Assembly: GCA_045805265.1 (NCBI GenBank) | Contig: JBJMLO010000011.1 | Coordinates: forward strand, 186,001 to 250,000 | DNA length: 64,000 bases | Direction of reading: 5' to 3' | From: JBJMLO01 sp045805265 | Lineage (GTDB): Bacteria > Actinomycetota > UBA4738 > JACQTL01 | In this document: piece by piece, positions 7,592 to 15,984 of the stretch | How the letters are laid out: each line of letters opens with the position of its first letter | Numbering within the stretch: the stretch's first letter is position 1 | Made by a program: the position numbers and the translations under genes | Notes under the pieces: model-generated | What the model was told of the DNA's origin: nothing | Seen by the model: only the letters and a program-made list of their open reading frames with translations | Databases searched by the model: none

Positions 7592-7960
7592 TCAGCGCGC
7601 TTCGAGACGGGAGAATCCTGTGTGGGGTGCATGTACCGCGAGTACTGCGTTCCCCAACATCCGAGCCTTGGTCCTCAACTGGCCCAGCAGCCTGTCGCTC
7701 GGCTTCCCGTAGATATCGATCCTCGAAGGGCGAGGAACTCCGACAGCCTGGGAAACGCCGGGCCTGCCACCTTCATGTGGAACTCCATGGATGCGGACCG
7801 TCATCCGGGTACCGTGCTCGTCGATATACACGTAATACGCTATGGGTTCGGGCTCGTTTGCATCAACGAACCCGACCAGGTCCTCCATGGCCTGCTTCAA
7901 CGCCTCCAGCTTTCCATCACGGATCTCAGAGACGTCGATCGAGACGATGGGCTCTGACAT
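7592..7960 (-). pseudogene. ABM-like small protein with two compensating frameshifts
   Basis: The frame runs 122 residues from ATG 7960 (AAGGGAGGT six bases upstream). It is a relative of the intact gene at 11152-11547: MSEPIVSIDVSEIRDGKLEAL matches the paralogue's MGEPFVYVGTWTIKEGKFEEA, with EPIAYYVYIDEHG against PRLIAFHVYFDEEG. After RMTV the match leaves this frame. The next frame encodes MEFHMKVAGPAFPRL (about 7730-7787), equivalent to the paralogue's MEFHMELISKHL, and homology returns to the first frame at RIDIYGKPSDRLLG. So a deletion near 7785-7795 and a one-base loss near 7722-7727 leave a scrambled block of about 22 residues in an otherwise open gene. It could also be an assembly error. 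Confidence 0.6.
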
Positions 7961-8161
7961 GTCCAACCTCCCTTGCGGTCGGAGAAGCGCCATCATCCTT
8001 CGACCCGTGGCAGGCTTCCAGGGGCCTTCGCCATGGTGTGACCTCCGCCTCCGCGTGGAGAGAACGGGGAGGAGCGTGGAGGCTTGACGGACTCCGCGCC
8101 CCTCGCAGCGGCCGAATCTCGGCGCTGAACTGAATCGCTGGGAACCGGTCGGGCCCCTGAT

Positions 8162-8207
8162 TTGACAGATACAGTCCGCGAAGATAGTCTTCGCATAGAT
8201 CGTCTGT
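8162..8207 (+). promoter_or_regulatory. Strong promoter with nested palindromic operator
   Basis: TTGACA (8162-8167) and TAGTCT (8185-8190) are 17 bases apart, a near-ideal vegetative promoter. A perfect dyad is centred on 8186: GCGAAGA (8178-8184) and TCTTCGC (8188-8194) flank TAG. Outer arms ACAGA (8165-8169) and TCTGT (8203-8207) lie at exactly equal distances from the same centre. The inner dyad covers the -10 box, so a bound dimer would block RNA polymerase. The MarR gene two cistrons downstream (8656) is the obvious candidate to bind it. Confidence 0.6.
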
Positions 8208-8239
8208 GGACAGGGAATCTGGGCGAAAGGAGGAGCTCC

Positions 8240-8656
8240 ATGTGGTCGACCGAGCACAGCGCCGAGACGTCGGCGGCGCCCGAGGCGGTGTGGCGGGTGT
8301 GGTCCGACGTCGAGCGGTGGCCCGAGTGGAACGCCGATCTCGAGCGGGCCGAGCTGTCGGGGCCGTTCGCTGCGGGGAGCATGATCACCATGCACCAGCA
8401 GGGAGGGGACCAGATCCAGCTGCTGATCGCCGAGGCCGTGGAGCCGGAGCGGTTCGTCGATGAGGCGGATCTCGGCGACGTGGTGGTTCGCACCACCCAC
8501 CGCCTCGTGCCGCTGGGCGAGGGCCGTGTCCAGATTCTCTATCGGATGGAGATCACCGGACCGCGGGCCGACATCCTCGGCCCGCGGCTCGGTCCCGAGA
8601 TCAGCGCCGACTTCCCCCAGGTGCTGGGGGCGCTCATCGAGCAGGCGGAGCGCTGA
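8240..8656 (+). CDS. SRPBCC (START/Bet v1-like) protein
   Basis: 138 residues from ATG 8240, with AAGGAGGAG four bases upstream. The opening MWSTEHSAETSAAPEAVWRV and WSDVERWPEWN are the standard SRPBCC start, followed by the seven-strand and long C-terminal helix pattern ending ISADFPQVLGALIEQAER. These proteins form a hydrophobic cavity that binds lipids or aromatic small molecules. It is the first gene of an operon with a MarR regulator (TGATG junction) and a quinone oxidoreductase, behind the palindromic promoter at 8162. A role in sensing or handling a hydrophobic toxic compound is inferred from that context. Confidence 0.85.
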   Translation: MWSTEHSAETSAAPEAVWRVWSDVERWPEWNADLERAELSGPFAAGSMITMHQQGGDQIQLLIAEAVEPERFVDEADLGDVVVRTTHRLVPLGEGRVQILYRMEITGPRADILGPRLGPEISADFPQVLGALIEQAER

Positions 8657-9102
8657 TGCCGCTTCACCCCGGCGAGAGCCCCGGATTCCTGCTGTGGCAT
8701 GCCACGCTCCGGTGGCAGCGGGACATCGCCCAGGCGCTCGCCCCGCTCGGGCTCACCCACGTCCAGTTCGTGCTCCTTGCCTGCACCTGGTGGCTGAACC
8801 GGCAGGGCCAGGATCCCTCGCAGGTGGCGCTCGCCACGTTCGCGGGGACCGACGTGAAGATGACCTCGCAGGTCGTGCGCAGCCTGGAGCGGAAGGGACT
8901 CCTCGAACGGGCGATCGATACCGCGGACACCCGGGCCCGACGGCTCCGCGTCACTCGACAAGGGACCCGACTGGCCCCCGGGGCCATCGCCGCTGTCGAG
9001 AAGGTGGACGGCGACTTCTTCAAGCAGGTCCCGCCTGGAGATGCGCGTCGCCTGCTCCGGAAGCTCGCGCGGTTCCCAGAGGAGGGGGCGGCCCTGCCAT
9101 GA
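8656..9102 (+). CDS. MarR-family transcriptional regulator
   Basis: 148 residues, starting in the TGATG overlap with the SRPBCC gene. The winged-helix core runs ALAPLGLTHVQFVLLA, then GTDVKMTSQVVRSLERKGLL (recognition helix) and RARRLRVTRQGTRL (wing), with dimerisation helices at both ends. MarR proteins repress as dimers at 15-20-bp palindromes overlapping promoters and are released by phenolics or lipophilic compounds. The dyad at 8165-8207 is the likely site, which would make the operon autoregulated. The next gene begins inside its stop codon (ATGA). Confidence 0.88.
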   Translation: MPLHPGESPGFLLWHATLRWQRDIAQALAPLGLTHVQFVLLACTWWLNRQGQDPSQVALATFAGTDVKMTSQVVRSLERKGLLERAIDTADTRARRLRVTRQGTRLAPGAIAAVEKVDGDFFKQVPPGDARRLLRKLARFPEEGAALP

Positions 9103-10040
9103 CCCGGGCACCCGAACTGAGCACCGGCAAGATGTCCGCCGTCCGCCTGGTCTCGCCACGAGGCGTCGAGGGGCTCGCCCTCGAGGAGGTGGAGGTCCCG
9201 CGGGCCGGACCGGGGGAGGCGCTCATCCGGGTTCACGCCGCCGCGATCACCCGCGACGAGCTGGAATGGCCGGTCGACCGGCTGCCCGCGATCCCCTCGT
9301 ACGAGCTGTCCGGTGAAGTCGCCGCCCTGGGACCAGATGTCTCCGACCTCGAGGTCGGAGACGCCGTGTGGGCGCTCACCGGCTTCGACCGGGACGGCGT
9401 GGCGGCGGAGTACGCCGCAGTCCCCGCATCCCTCCTCGCCCCGAAGCCCCGCTCGACAGGGCATGTGGAGAGCGCGGCGATTCCGCTGGCCGGTCTGACC
9501 GCGTGGCAGGGGCTGTTCGACCACGGGCGCCTTCGGAAGGGCGAGCGGGTGTTGATCCACGGCGCGGCCGGCGGGGTGGGGCAGTTCGCCACTCAGCTGG
9601 CGCGCCGCCAGGGTGCCCACGTCATCGGGACGGCTTCCGGCGGCGCAGGGGTGAAGGACGTCCTGGCCTTGGGAGCGAACGAGGCCATCGACCGCACCGC
9701 GGTCTCGTTGGAGAAGGCCGTCTCCCCCGTCGATCTCGTCTTCGACACGGTGGGCGGCGAAGCGCTGGCACGCTCGACGGCGGTGCTGCGCGAGGGGGGG
9801 AGATTGGTCTCGGTGGCCGAGGAGCCGCCGGCTACCGTCACCGAGAGGGCGGAGGCGACCTACTTCGTCGTCGAGCCCAGGCGGGACCAGCTCATCCAGC
9901 TTGCCCGGCTGGTCGACGAGGGCACCCTCAGAGCCGTCGTCGACTCCGTCTTCCCTCTCTCGGACGCGCGCGCGGCGTTCGAGCGGGTCATGAAGCCCGG
10001 CAAGCGCGGCAAGGTCGTCCTTCAGATCCGCGATTCGTAG
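9099..10040 (+). CDS. NADP-dependent quinone oxidoreductase-like MDR protein
   Basis: 313 residues from ATG 9099, overlapping the MarR stop by four bases. It is a zinc-free medium-chain reductase: an N-terminal GroES-like domain (VPRAGPGEALIRVHAAAI; YELSGEVAALGPDV), then a Rossmann fold with HGAAGGVGQFATQLARRQGA, the NADPH-binding AxxGxxG motif, and VDLVFDTVGGEAL. It lacks the zinc-ligand cysteines of alcohol dehydrogenases. The usual activity is reduction of quinones or enones. Third gene of the SRPBCC-MarR operon, it would supply the detoxification step for whatever ligand the regulator senses. Its end is convergent with the acetyltransferase gene, 31 bases away. Confidence 0.87.
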   Translation: MTRAPELSTGKMSAVRLVSPRGVEGLALEEVEVPRAGPGEALIRVHAAAITRDELEWPVDRLPAIPSYELSGEVAALGPDVSDLEVGDAVWALTGFDRDGVAAEYAAVPASLLAPKPRSTGHVESAAIPLAGLTAWQGLFDHGRLRKGERVLIHGAAGGVGQFATQLARRQGAHVIGTASGGAGVKDVLALGANEAIDRTAVSLEKAVSPVDLVFDTVGGEALARSTAVLREGGRLVSVAEEPPATVTERAEATYFVVEPRRDQLIQLARLVDEGTLRAVVDSVFPLSDARAAFERVMKPGKRGKVVLQIRDS

Positions 10041-10071
10041 GGAACCGCGCTCTCGCGGCCCTGCGCGCCCC

Positions 10072-10980
10072 TCACAGGAACAGGGGCGGGCTGAACGGGA
10101 TGAACCGGTCGAACTGCCCGAACGGCCGGTCGGACATGAGGAAGTTGATCCATCGGTCGAAACGGAAGCCTCGGGCGAGGAGGTGGCGGATGCCGAGCTC
10201 GTTCGGCGCGGGCAGCTGGAGCTCGATGCGCTCGAGGCCGATCGAGCGAGCCACACCCTCGACGTGGAGCAGGATGTCCGGCAGGTCCGACGGGTCGAGG
10301 GCGCCCATCGGTCCGGTGCCGTCGGGCCCGAGGAACGAGAAGCCGACGTATCGATCGGCGCGCCGGTAGAGATGACCTCGCCGCCTGGCCAGGAGCCAGC
10401 CGATCTCGGCCTCGGAACGCCGGTGTCCGAGCACGCTGCGCTCGATCTCGCGTTGGGCCTCAATCGACTGATCGCTCTCGATCGGCTCGGCCGACAGATC
10501 GCCGAAGGAAGCCGGCTCGCCCACGACGCCGCCCACCGTGAAGAGCGGAAAGCGGGCGACCGTGCCGGCCCCGTAGTAGCGGGCCTGGGCTCGAACGTCC
10601 GAGGTCGCGATGATGGATCGGACCTCGCCGCGGCCGGCCGGAAACGCGCGCTCGATCAGCTCGCGACCGATGCCCTTCGCCTGCTGGTCGGGCAGGACGA
10701 AGAACTCGGTCAGCTCGAAGAGGCCGTCCCGCTCGATCGAGCGCGCGAAGCCGACGAGCCCTCCCGACTCGGGCAGCTCGGCCACCCACCACTCGGCGGC
10801 CACCTCCGCGAGCAGCCGCTGGAGCGGCTCGCTCGACCGCCACCATTCCTTGGCGGTCCCCTCGAGAGGCGTGCCCTGTCGCGTCCCGAAGTCCGTGACC
10901 GACGACCACATCAGGTCATGACAGGCGACCAGGTCGTCGGGCGTGGCTCGCCGGTACCGGGGTCCCGTGTCAGCCGCCAT
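10072..10980 (-). CDS. GNAT-type N-acetyltransferase with tandem GNAT folds
   Basis: 302 residues from ATG 10980; GTG at 10986 is an alternative and neither has a clear ribosome binding site. The N-terminal half is a full GNAT domain: YRRATPDDLVACHDLMW, WWVAELPESGGLVGFA, then ELTEFFVLPDQQAKGIGREL, where QQAKGIG is the acetyl-CoA pyrophosphate loop. The C-terminal half (about 190-300) has a weaker second GNAT-like pattern (YVGFSFLG; LLHVEGVARSIGL) with no coenzyme loop, as in other two-domain GNAT proteins. The acceptor is unknown. It stands alone and is convergent with the reductase operon. Confidence 0.8.
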   Translation of the reverse strand: MAADTGPRYRRATPDDLVACHDLMWSSVTDFGTRQGTPLEGTAKEWWRSSEPLQRLLAEVAAEWWVAELPESGGLVGFARSIERDGLFELTEFFVLPDQQAKGIGRELIERAFPAGRGEVRSIIATSDVRAQARYYGAGTVARFPLFTVGGVVGEPASFGDLSAEPIESDQSIEAQREIERSVLGHRRSEAEIGWLLARRRGHLYRRADRYVGFSFLGPDGTGPMGALDPSDLPDILLHVEGVARSIGLERIELQLPAPNELGIRHLLARGFRFDRWINFLMSDRPFGQFDRFIPFSPPLFL

Positions 10981-11151
10981 CGGCACCGCGCGTCGCCGAT
11001 CTCGATCCGCGTGATGGAACCGACGCCCGTACGATCCCGTCCATCATCCCGAGCCTATCGGCTCCGAACCTTCGGAGATCGCCGAGGAGTTGCGGGCGCC
11101 CCTGGGTCGGGGAAGCCGACCGTGTCGAGGCGCCCGCCGCGACCTCCTCTC

Positions 11152-11547
11152 CTACCGGAGTGCGTTGGTGCGCGTGAACCCCGCTTCGTGGATCGGCATC
11201 TTCGTCACGGTCACGCCGGGGCCCTCCCACTTGGCCAGCGTCTCCGACAGCGACGCGGACATCGGGCCGTAGTACTGCTCGCTCACGATGCGGTCGATGA
11301 CCTCGAACGCACCGCTCAGGTGCTTGGAGATGAGCTCCATGTGGAACTCCATGGAGTCCGAGTCGGGGTGGACCTGCACCACGCTGGCCGTCCTCCCCTC
11401 CTCGTCGAAGTAGACGTGGAACGCGATCAGGCGCGGCTCGTTCGGCTCGACCAGCTCCCGACAATGCTCGGCCAAGGCTTTCCGGGCCTCTTCGAACTTC
11501 CCCTCTTTGATGGTCCACGTCCCCACGTAGACAAACGGTTCGCCCAT
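11152..11547 (-). CDS. ABM-like dimeric alpha/beta barrel protein
   Basis: 131 residues from ATG 11547, AAGGAGGAGG just upstream. The opening VYVGTWTIKEGKFEEARKAL, a central FHVYFDEEGRTASVVQVH strand pair and SMEFHMELISKHL follow the ferredoxin-like fold of the antibiotic biosynthesis monooxygenase superfamily, with a C-terminal strand extension (VTKMPIHEAGFTR). Active-site residues of that broad family are not conserved, so enzyme activity is uncertain. It is the intact paralogue of the frameshifted gene at 7592-7960. It is divergent from the large SARP regulator gene, sharing a 141-bp control region. Confidence 0.75.
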   Translation of the reverse strand: MGEPFVYVGTWTIKEGKFEEARKALAEHCRELVEPNEPRLIAFHVYFDEEGRTASVVQVHPDSDSMEFHMELISKHLSGAFEVIDRIVSEQYYGPMSASLSETLAKWEGPGVTVTKMPIHEAGFTRTNALR

Positions 11548-11615
11548 TTCCTCCTCCTTGCTCTCGTGCGCTGCCCTGGTCCCGAGACCGATCGAGCAGA
11601 TCCTGAGGCCGGCCA

Positions 11616-11661
11616 CTAACGGATCGCTAACGGCGGGCGACGGAGGGCGTCGTGCTACGGT
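11616..11661 (+). promoter_or_regulatory. SARP-type direct repeats and -10 box
   Basis: CTAACGG occurs at 11616-11622 and again at 11627-11633, an exact 11-bp period. A weaker ACGG follows at 11640. TACGGT (11656-11661) is a plausible -10. Heptamer direct repeats at 11-bp spacing on one DNA face, just before a -10, are the recognition pattern of SARP/OmpR-type winged helices. The next gene encodes such a protein, so autoregulation is likely. Confidence 0.45.
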
Positions 11662-11688
11662 CTGGCCCTCCGGGGCGGGAGGGGCGAG

Positions 11689-14600
11689 GTGGAGTTCCGG
11701 ATCCTGGGCTCGATGGAGGTCCTGGACGGAGATCGTCGCATCGAGCTCCCGGCGGGCCGGGGCCGAGCGTTGCTGGCGATCCTCGCCCTGAACGCCGGAG
11801 CTACGATCTCCTCCGAACGGCTGATCGACGAGCTGTGGGGCGAGTACCCGCCTGCGACCGCCAGCACGGTCGTCCAGGGCCTGGTCTCCAAGCTCCGCAA
11901 ACGGCTCGACCCGGCCCGCGGGAGGAGCGAACCGGCCGGGGTTTTGGAGACGGCCGGGCCCGGGTACCGGCTGGCGGTCGACCCCGACGCCGTCGACGCG
12001 AACCGCTTCACGCGCCTGCTGGACGAGGCGCGCCGGGCAACCGGCGAGACGCGATCCGCCACACTGGCCGGCGCGCTGGCGCTGTGGCGGGGGCCGGCGC
12101 TCGCCGACTTCACGTACGAGCCCTTCGCGCAACGAGCGATCGCCGCGCTGGAGGAGCTCCGGCTGGGCGCGACCGAGGACCGCATCGACGCCGACCTCGA
12201 GCTCGGCCGGCACGCCGAGCTCGTCGCCGAGATCGAGGGCCTGGTTGCCGCGCATCCGTTCCGCGAGCGGCTGCGAGGCCAGCTGATGTTGGCCCTGTAC
12301 CGGGCGGGTCGACAGGCGGACGCGCTCGCCGCGTTCCGCGCAGCCCGGGTGTCGCTGGTCGAGGAGCTCGGAATCGAGCCGGGCCCCGCGCTGCGAGACC
12401 TCGAAAGGGCGATCCTGACCCAGGATCCCTCACTCGACGCGTATGTATCGACACCCCAATCCGAATCCTCCGAGTCAAGCACCGCCGAGCACTGGCTCCC
12501 TCGCGAGCGCAGATTGGTGACGGTCCTCTACGCCGACCTCCCCCCATGGAATGAGACGGACCCGGAGGTCCATCGCGCGGCCGTTGCGCGCTCCATCGAC
12601 GTCGCGGCCGGGGTGCTCGACCGCCACGGCGCCCGGGTCGAGGAAGTCGTCGGTGGCCTGCTCGTCGGATTCTTCGGCCTTCCCGTGGCCCACGAGGACG
12701 ACGCCCTGCGTGCGGTGCGCGCCGCGGTGGAGCTGGGCGGGGCGGCGCCTTCCCCGTGCCGCGTCGGCGTCGAGACCGGCGAGCTCGTCATCGGAACCGG
12801 AGGGTCGCTGTCGGCCCGGGCGTACGGGCCTCCCTTGACCGTTGCCGCGCGGCTGCAGCAGGCTGCCACCGAGGGCGAGGTGCTCGTCGGGCCGGCTACC
12901 CAACGGCTGGTCCGGGGGGCCGTGGTGCTGAAGGCCGCGGGTCCCCTCGCTGCCTGGCGAGTGCTGGAAGTCGTGCCGGGCGCCCCCTCGATCGACCGCC
13001 GCCTCGACGCACCGATGGTCGGACGGGTGGCCGAGCTCACCCGCCTGCGAACCGCGTTCGCGTCGGCGGCTCGCGAGAACGCGGCCGGGCGGCTCACCGT
13101 GCTCGGCGACGCCGGGATCGGCAAATCGAGGTTGGCGCGGGAGTTCGCCGAGTCGATCGTCCCGGGCCCTCGGGTCGTCACGGGCCGGTGCCCCGCCTAC
13201 GGCGAGGGGATCACGTTCCTGCCGCTGCGAGAGACCGTCCTCGACGCAGCCGGCCCGCGCGGTTGGCCGGCGCTGGCCGAGCGGCTCGCAACCGAGGAGG
13301 ACGGCGCTGAAGTGGCCGACCAGATCGCGGCCGCCATCGGCCTGACGTCCCGGCCCGGCCGACCGGACCACCTCTTCCCAGCGGTCCGGCGCCTCCTTGA
13401 GTTCCTCGCGACCGACCGTCCCCTCGTGGTGATCATCGAGGACGCCCATTGGGCGGAGTCGACGTTCCTCGATCTGATCGAGTACATCGGCGTGCGCGCC
13501 CGCGGTCCGATCTTCCTGCTCTGCCTGGCCCGCCCCGAGCTGGTGGAGCGGCGCCCGGCATGGAGGGACGGCGCGTTGACCCTCGACGCCCTCGAGGCAG
13601 GCGACGTCGAGCAGCTGATCGTCGATCGAGCCGAGGCTGCCCCGGCTCCGGAGGCGCTCGCAAGGATCGTCCAGGCCGCGCAGGGCAACCCGCTGTTCGC
13701 GGAGCAGTTGCTGGCCGCGTTCGAGGAGCGCGGCATCGAGACGATCCCGGAATCGCTGCAGGGGCTGCTCGCGATGCGGCTCGACCGGCTCGGCCCGGGC
13801 GAACGGGACCTGCTCCGCACCGCCGCCGTGATCGGGTCTGACGTGTCGGAGGAGGCCCTGACTGTGCTCGTCCCCGGTCACGCGCGGCCGTTCCTCGAGC
13901 GGCACCTCCAAGCGTTGCAGGCCAAGCAGTTCATCGAACGCGACGCTCGCGGCGCTCGGTTTCGGCACGCGCTGATCCGGCAGGCCGCGTATGGGAGCAT
14001 GACGCTCTCGGACCGCGCGCGCCTGCACGAGCGGTTCGCAGACTGGCTCGAGCACGAGACATCCGAGCCACCGCCCGAGCTCGACGAGATCGCCGGGTAT
14101 CACCTGGAACAAGCGGTGGAGCACGGCCGGGCGATCGGGCTCGACACCGGTCGGCTCGCCGTTCGCGCCGGGGAACGGTTGGCGAACGCGGGCGAACGAG
14201 CGCTGGGCCGGGCCGACCTGGCCGCCGCGGAGGGATTGTTGTCGAGCGCCCGATCCATGCTGCCCGTGGAGCACCCACGTCGAGGCCTCGTGACCCAGCG
14301 TCTCGCGGAAACCGGACTGCCCCTCGGACGCCATGCGCGATCCCGGGAGCTCCTGGACGAGATGGTCGAGGCCGCCCGGGCCGCCGGCGACCGGTCCGCA
14401 GAGATGCTCGCCCGGCTCGAGCTGGCCAGGGTCGAGCTGCGAATCGGACCGGATCCGATACCCCTGGCCACGTTCCGCCACGAGGCCGATGAGGCGATCG
14501 CCCACTTTGCCGAGACCGCGAATGAGGGCGGCTTGGCCCAGGCCGTGTTCCTCACCGCCAACGTCGAGGAGCGTGCCGGGAGGATGGCTGCCATGGAGGA

Positions 14601-15360
14601 GCGCTATCGCACGAGCCTCGTCCACGCCGACCGGTCGGGGCAGATGCGCGAGATGCTCGCCGCTCGGTGGATGCTCGCCGACGCGCTCACGCTCGGTCCG
14701 GTGCCGGTGTCGGAATGCATCGACCACTGCCGGGAGCTGCTCTCCGTCCGCGGGATCGAGATTCCGGGCGTACGCATGGCGCTCGGGCTCCTGTCGGCAA
14801 TGGCGGGACGCCTCGACGAGGCGCGCGAGATGAACGATCACACTCGGTGGAGCATCGAAGAGCGGATGCGGGTGAGGCGGCTGCTGAAGTTCGTCGCGCT
14901 CTCTCGTGGGACGATCGAGCAGCTGGCCGGCAACCTGCGTGCGGCCGAACGGGAATTTCGGGCCGCGCTGGAGATCGATCGTTCGTTCGGGGAGGAGCGC
15001 GACGACCGCTCCCAGGCGGCCGCACGGCTCGCGCTCGTGCTGCGTCGGCAGGGTCGAGACGACGAGGCGGCCGAGATGGCGGCCATCAGCGCGGAATCGG
15101 CGCCGTCCGAGAGCGTTGCGGCGCAAGCGCTGTCGGGCGCTGCCCGCGCTGGGGTGAGTGCGGACGCCGGGCTCGCCCGCAGCGTCGTCGAGAAGGTGCC
15201 CGACGACATGCCGAACCTCCGGGGCGACGTGCTGGTCGAGCTGGCGGCGGCACTTGAGCGGAGCGGGGACAGCCAGGGTGCCCGGGGTGCCCTCGACGAG
15301 GCGGTCGCCTGCTACAAGAGCAAGGGCAACGTCGCGGCCATCGAGCAGATCGGCCAATGA
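11689..15360 (+). CDS. SARP/BTAD regulator with cyclase-like, AAA ATPase and TPR domains
   Basis: 1223 residues, GTG start at 11689. Residues 1-95 form an OmpR-type winged helix (VLDGDRRIELPAGRGRALLA; GPGYRLAV). Residues 97-245 are the bacterial transcriptional activator domain (LDEARRAT; ELGIEPGPALRDLERAIL). Residues 268-430 follow a class III cyclase fold (LVTVLYADLP; VAHEDDALRAVRAA) but the second metal site GD is GG and the catalytic Asn is missing, so it is inactive. A STAND-type ATPase follows, with Walker A GDAGIGKS (about 472) and Walker B VVIIEDAHWAE (about 580). Residues 800-1220 are TPR-like helices. It is a large ligand- and ATP-dependent activator, its target probably nearby or itself. 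Confidence 0.9.
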   Translation: MEFRILGSMEVLDGDRRIELPAGRGRALLAILALNAGATISSERLIDELWGEYPPATASTVVQGLVSKLRKRLDPARGRSEPAGVLETAGPGYRLAVDPDAVDANRFTRLLDEARRATGETRSATLAGALALWRGPALADFTYEPFAQRAIAALEELRLGATEDRIDADLELGRHAELVAEIEGLVAAHPFRERLRGQLMLALYRAGRQADALAAFRAARVSLVEELGIEPGPALRDLERAILTQDPSLDAYVSTPQSESSESSTAEHWLPRERRLVTVLYADLPPWNETDPEVHRAAVARSIDVAAGVLDRHGARVEEVVGGLLVGFFGLPVAHEDDALRAVRAAVELGGAAPSPCRVGVETGELVIGTGGSLSARAYGPPLTVAARLQQAATEGEVLVGPATQRLVRGAVVLKAAGPLAAWRVLEVVPGAPSIDRRLDAPMVGRVAELTRLRTAFASAARENAAGRLTVLGDAGIGKSRLAREFAESIVPGPRVVTGRCPAYGEGITFLPLRETVLDAAGPRGWPALAERLATEEDGAEVADQIAAAIGLTSRPGRPDHLFPAVRRLLEFLATDRPLVVIIEDAHWAESTFLDLIEYIGVRARGPIFLLCLARPELVERRPAWRDGALTLDALEAGDVEQLIVDRAEAAPAPEALARIVQAAQGNPLFAEQLLAAFEERGIETIPESLQGLLAMRLDRLGPGERDLLRTAAVIGSDVSEEALTVLVPGHARPFLERHLQALQAKQFIERDARGARFRHALIRQAAYGSMTLSDRARLHERFADWLEHETSEPPPELDEIAGYHLEQAVEHGRAIGLDTGRLAVRAGERLANAGERALGRADLAAAEGLLSSARSMLPVEHPRRGLVTQRLAETGLPLGRHARSRELLDEMVEAARAAGDRSAEMLARLELARVELRIGPDPIPLATFRHEADEAIAHFAETANEGGLAQAVFLTANVEERAGRMAAMEERYRTSLVHADRSGQMREMLAARWMLADALTLGPVPVSECIDHCRELLSVRGIEIPGVRMALGLLSAMAGRLDEAREMNDHTRWSIEERMRVRRLLKFVALSRGTIEQLAGNLRAAEREFRAALEIDRSFGEERDDRSQAAARLALVLRRQGRDDEAAEMAAISAESAPSESVAAQALSGAARAGVSADAGLARSVVEKVPDDMPNLRGDVLVELAAALERSGDSQGARGALDEAVACYKSKGNVAAIEQIGQ

Positions 15361-15384
15361 CCCACGACCGCGACCCGCGCCCCG

Positions 15385-15819
15385 TTATCCGCCCGAGCCC
15401 TCGAGGAGCCGCTTCAAGTTCGCAAGGAACCCGTCGTTGCTCTTGGCGATCATCCGCTTGATCAGCGGGGTCATCACGCGCATGGCCCCGGGTGGTTCCA
15501 GGTCGACGCGTCGGGTGACGCGGGTTCCCTCCGCCTCCGGTTCGCAGATGTTGGTCACCGTCGGAGCCATCTTTCCCATCCGGCCCTGGAACTCGATCAG
15601 CCTCCCCGGCTCGAACCGCGTGACCGTCATCGTTCCCTCGGAGACGCCCATCGACGGTTTGACCTTGACGTCGAACACCGTGCCGGCCCCCACGACGTCG
15701 GTCGACGAGTGCACCTCCAGCACGTCGGTGTGCCATGACGGGTCGTTTCGAACGTCCGCCATGAACGCGAAGACGTCCGCCGGTGGTCGCTCGATGGAGA
15801 TCTTCCGTTCGATTCTCAT
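15385..15819 (-). CDS. SRPBCC-family protein (polyketide cyclase-like)
   Basis: 144 residues from ATG 15819. It opens MRIERKISIERPPADVFAF and MADVRNDPSWHTDV, the standard N-terminal strand and helix pair. Central strands follow (GTVFDVKVKPSMGVSEGTMT; GRLIEFQGRMG), then a C-terminal helix TPLIKRMIAKSNDGFLANLKRLLEG. Such proteins bind lipids, aromatic compounds or coenzymes, and no catalytic residue can be assigned. It is convergent with the SARP gene, with 24 bases between the stops. It is not closely related to the SRPBCC protein at 8240. Confidence 0.82.
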   Translation of the reverse strand: MRIERKISIERPPADVFAFMADVRNDPSWHTDVLEVHSSTDVVGAGTVFDVKVKPSMGVSEGTMTVTRFEPGRLIEFQGRMGKMAPTVTNICEPEAEGTRVTRRVDLEPPGAMRVMTPLIKRMIAKSNDGFLANLKRLLEGSGG

Positions 15820-15984
15820 CTCCCCCCCTGAAGCGTTGGCGCCTCCCGCTGCTCGTTGAGGCTACGCCAATCGGCCCCTGCCGTCGGTTGCTCCGCCTCG
15901 TCGACGGCCGCGAACCGGCCGACTCGATCGCACATCGGGCGCGTCGCAGGGTCGGAATCCGAAACCGGGTCGCCCGGGCGGAGC

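Noticed and set aside
12475..15357. Open frame of 960 codons on the strand opposite the SARP gene
   Set aside because: It mirrors the SARP gene exactly, is rich in Arg, Gly, Pro and His and shows no motif; it is the third-position GC shadow of a real gene.
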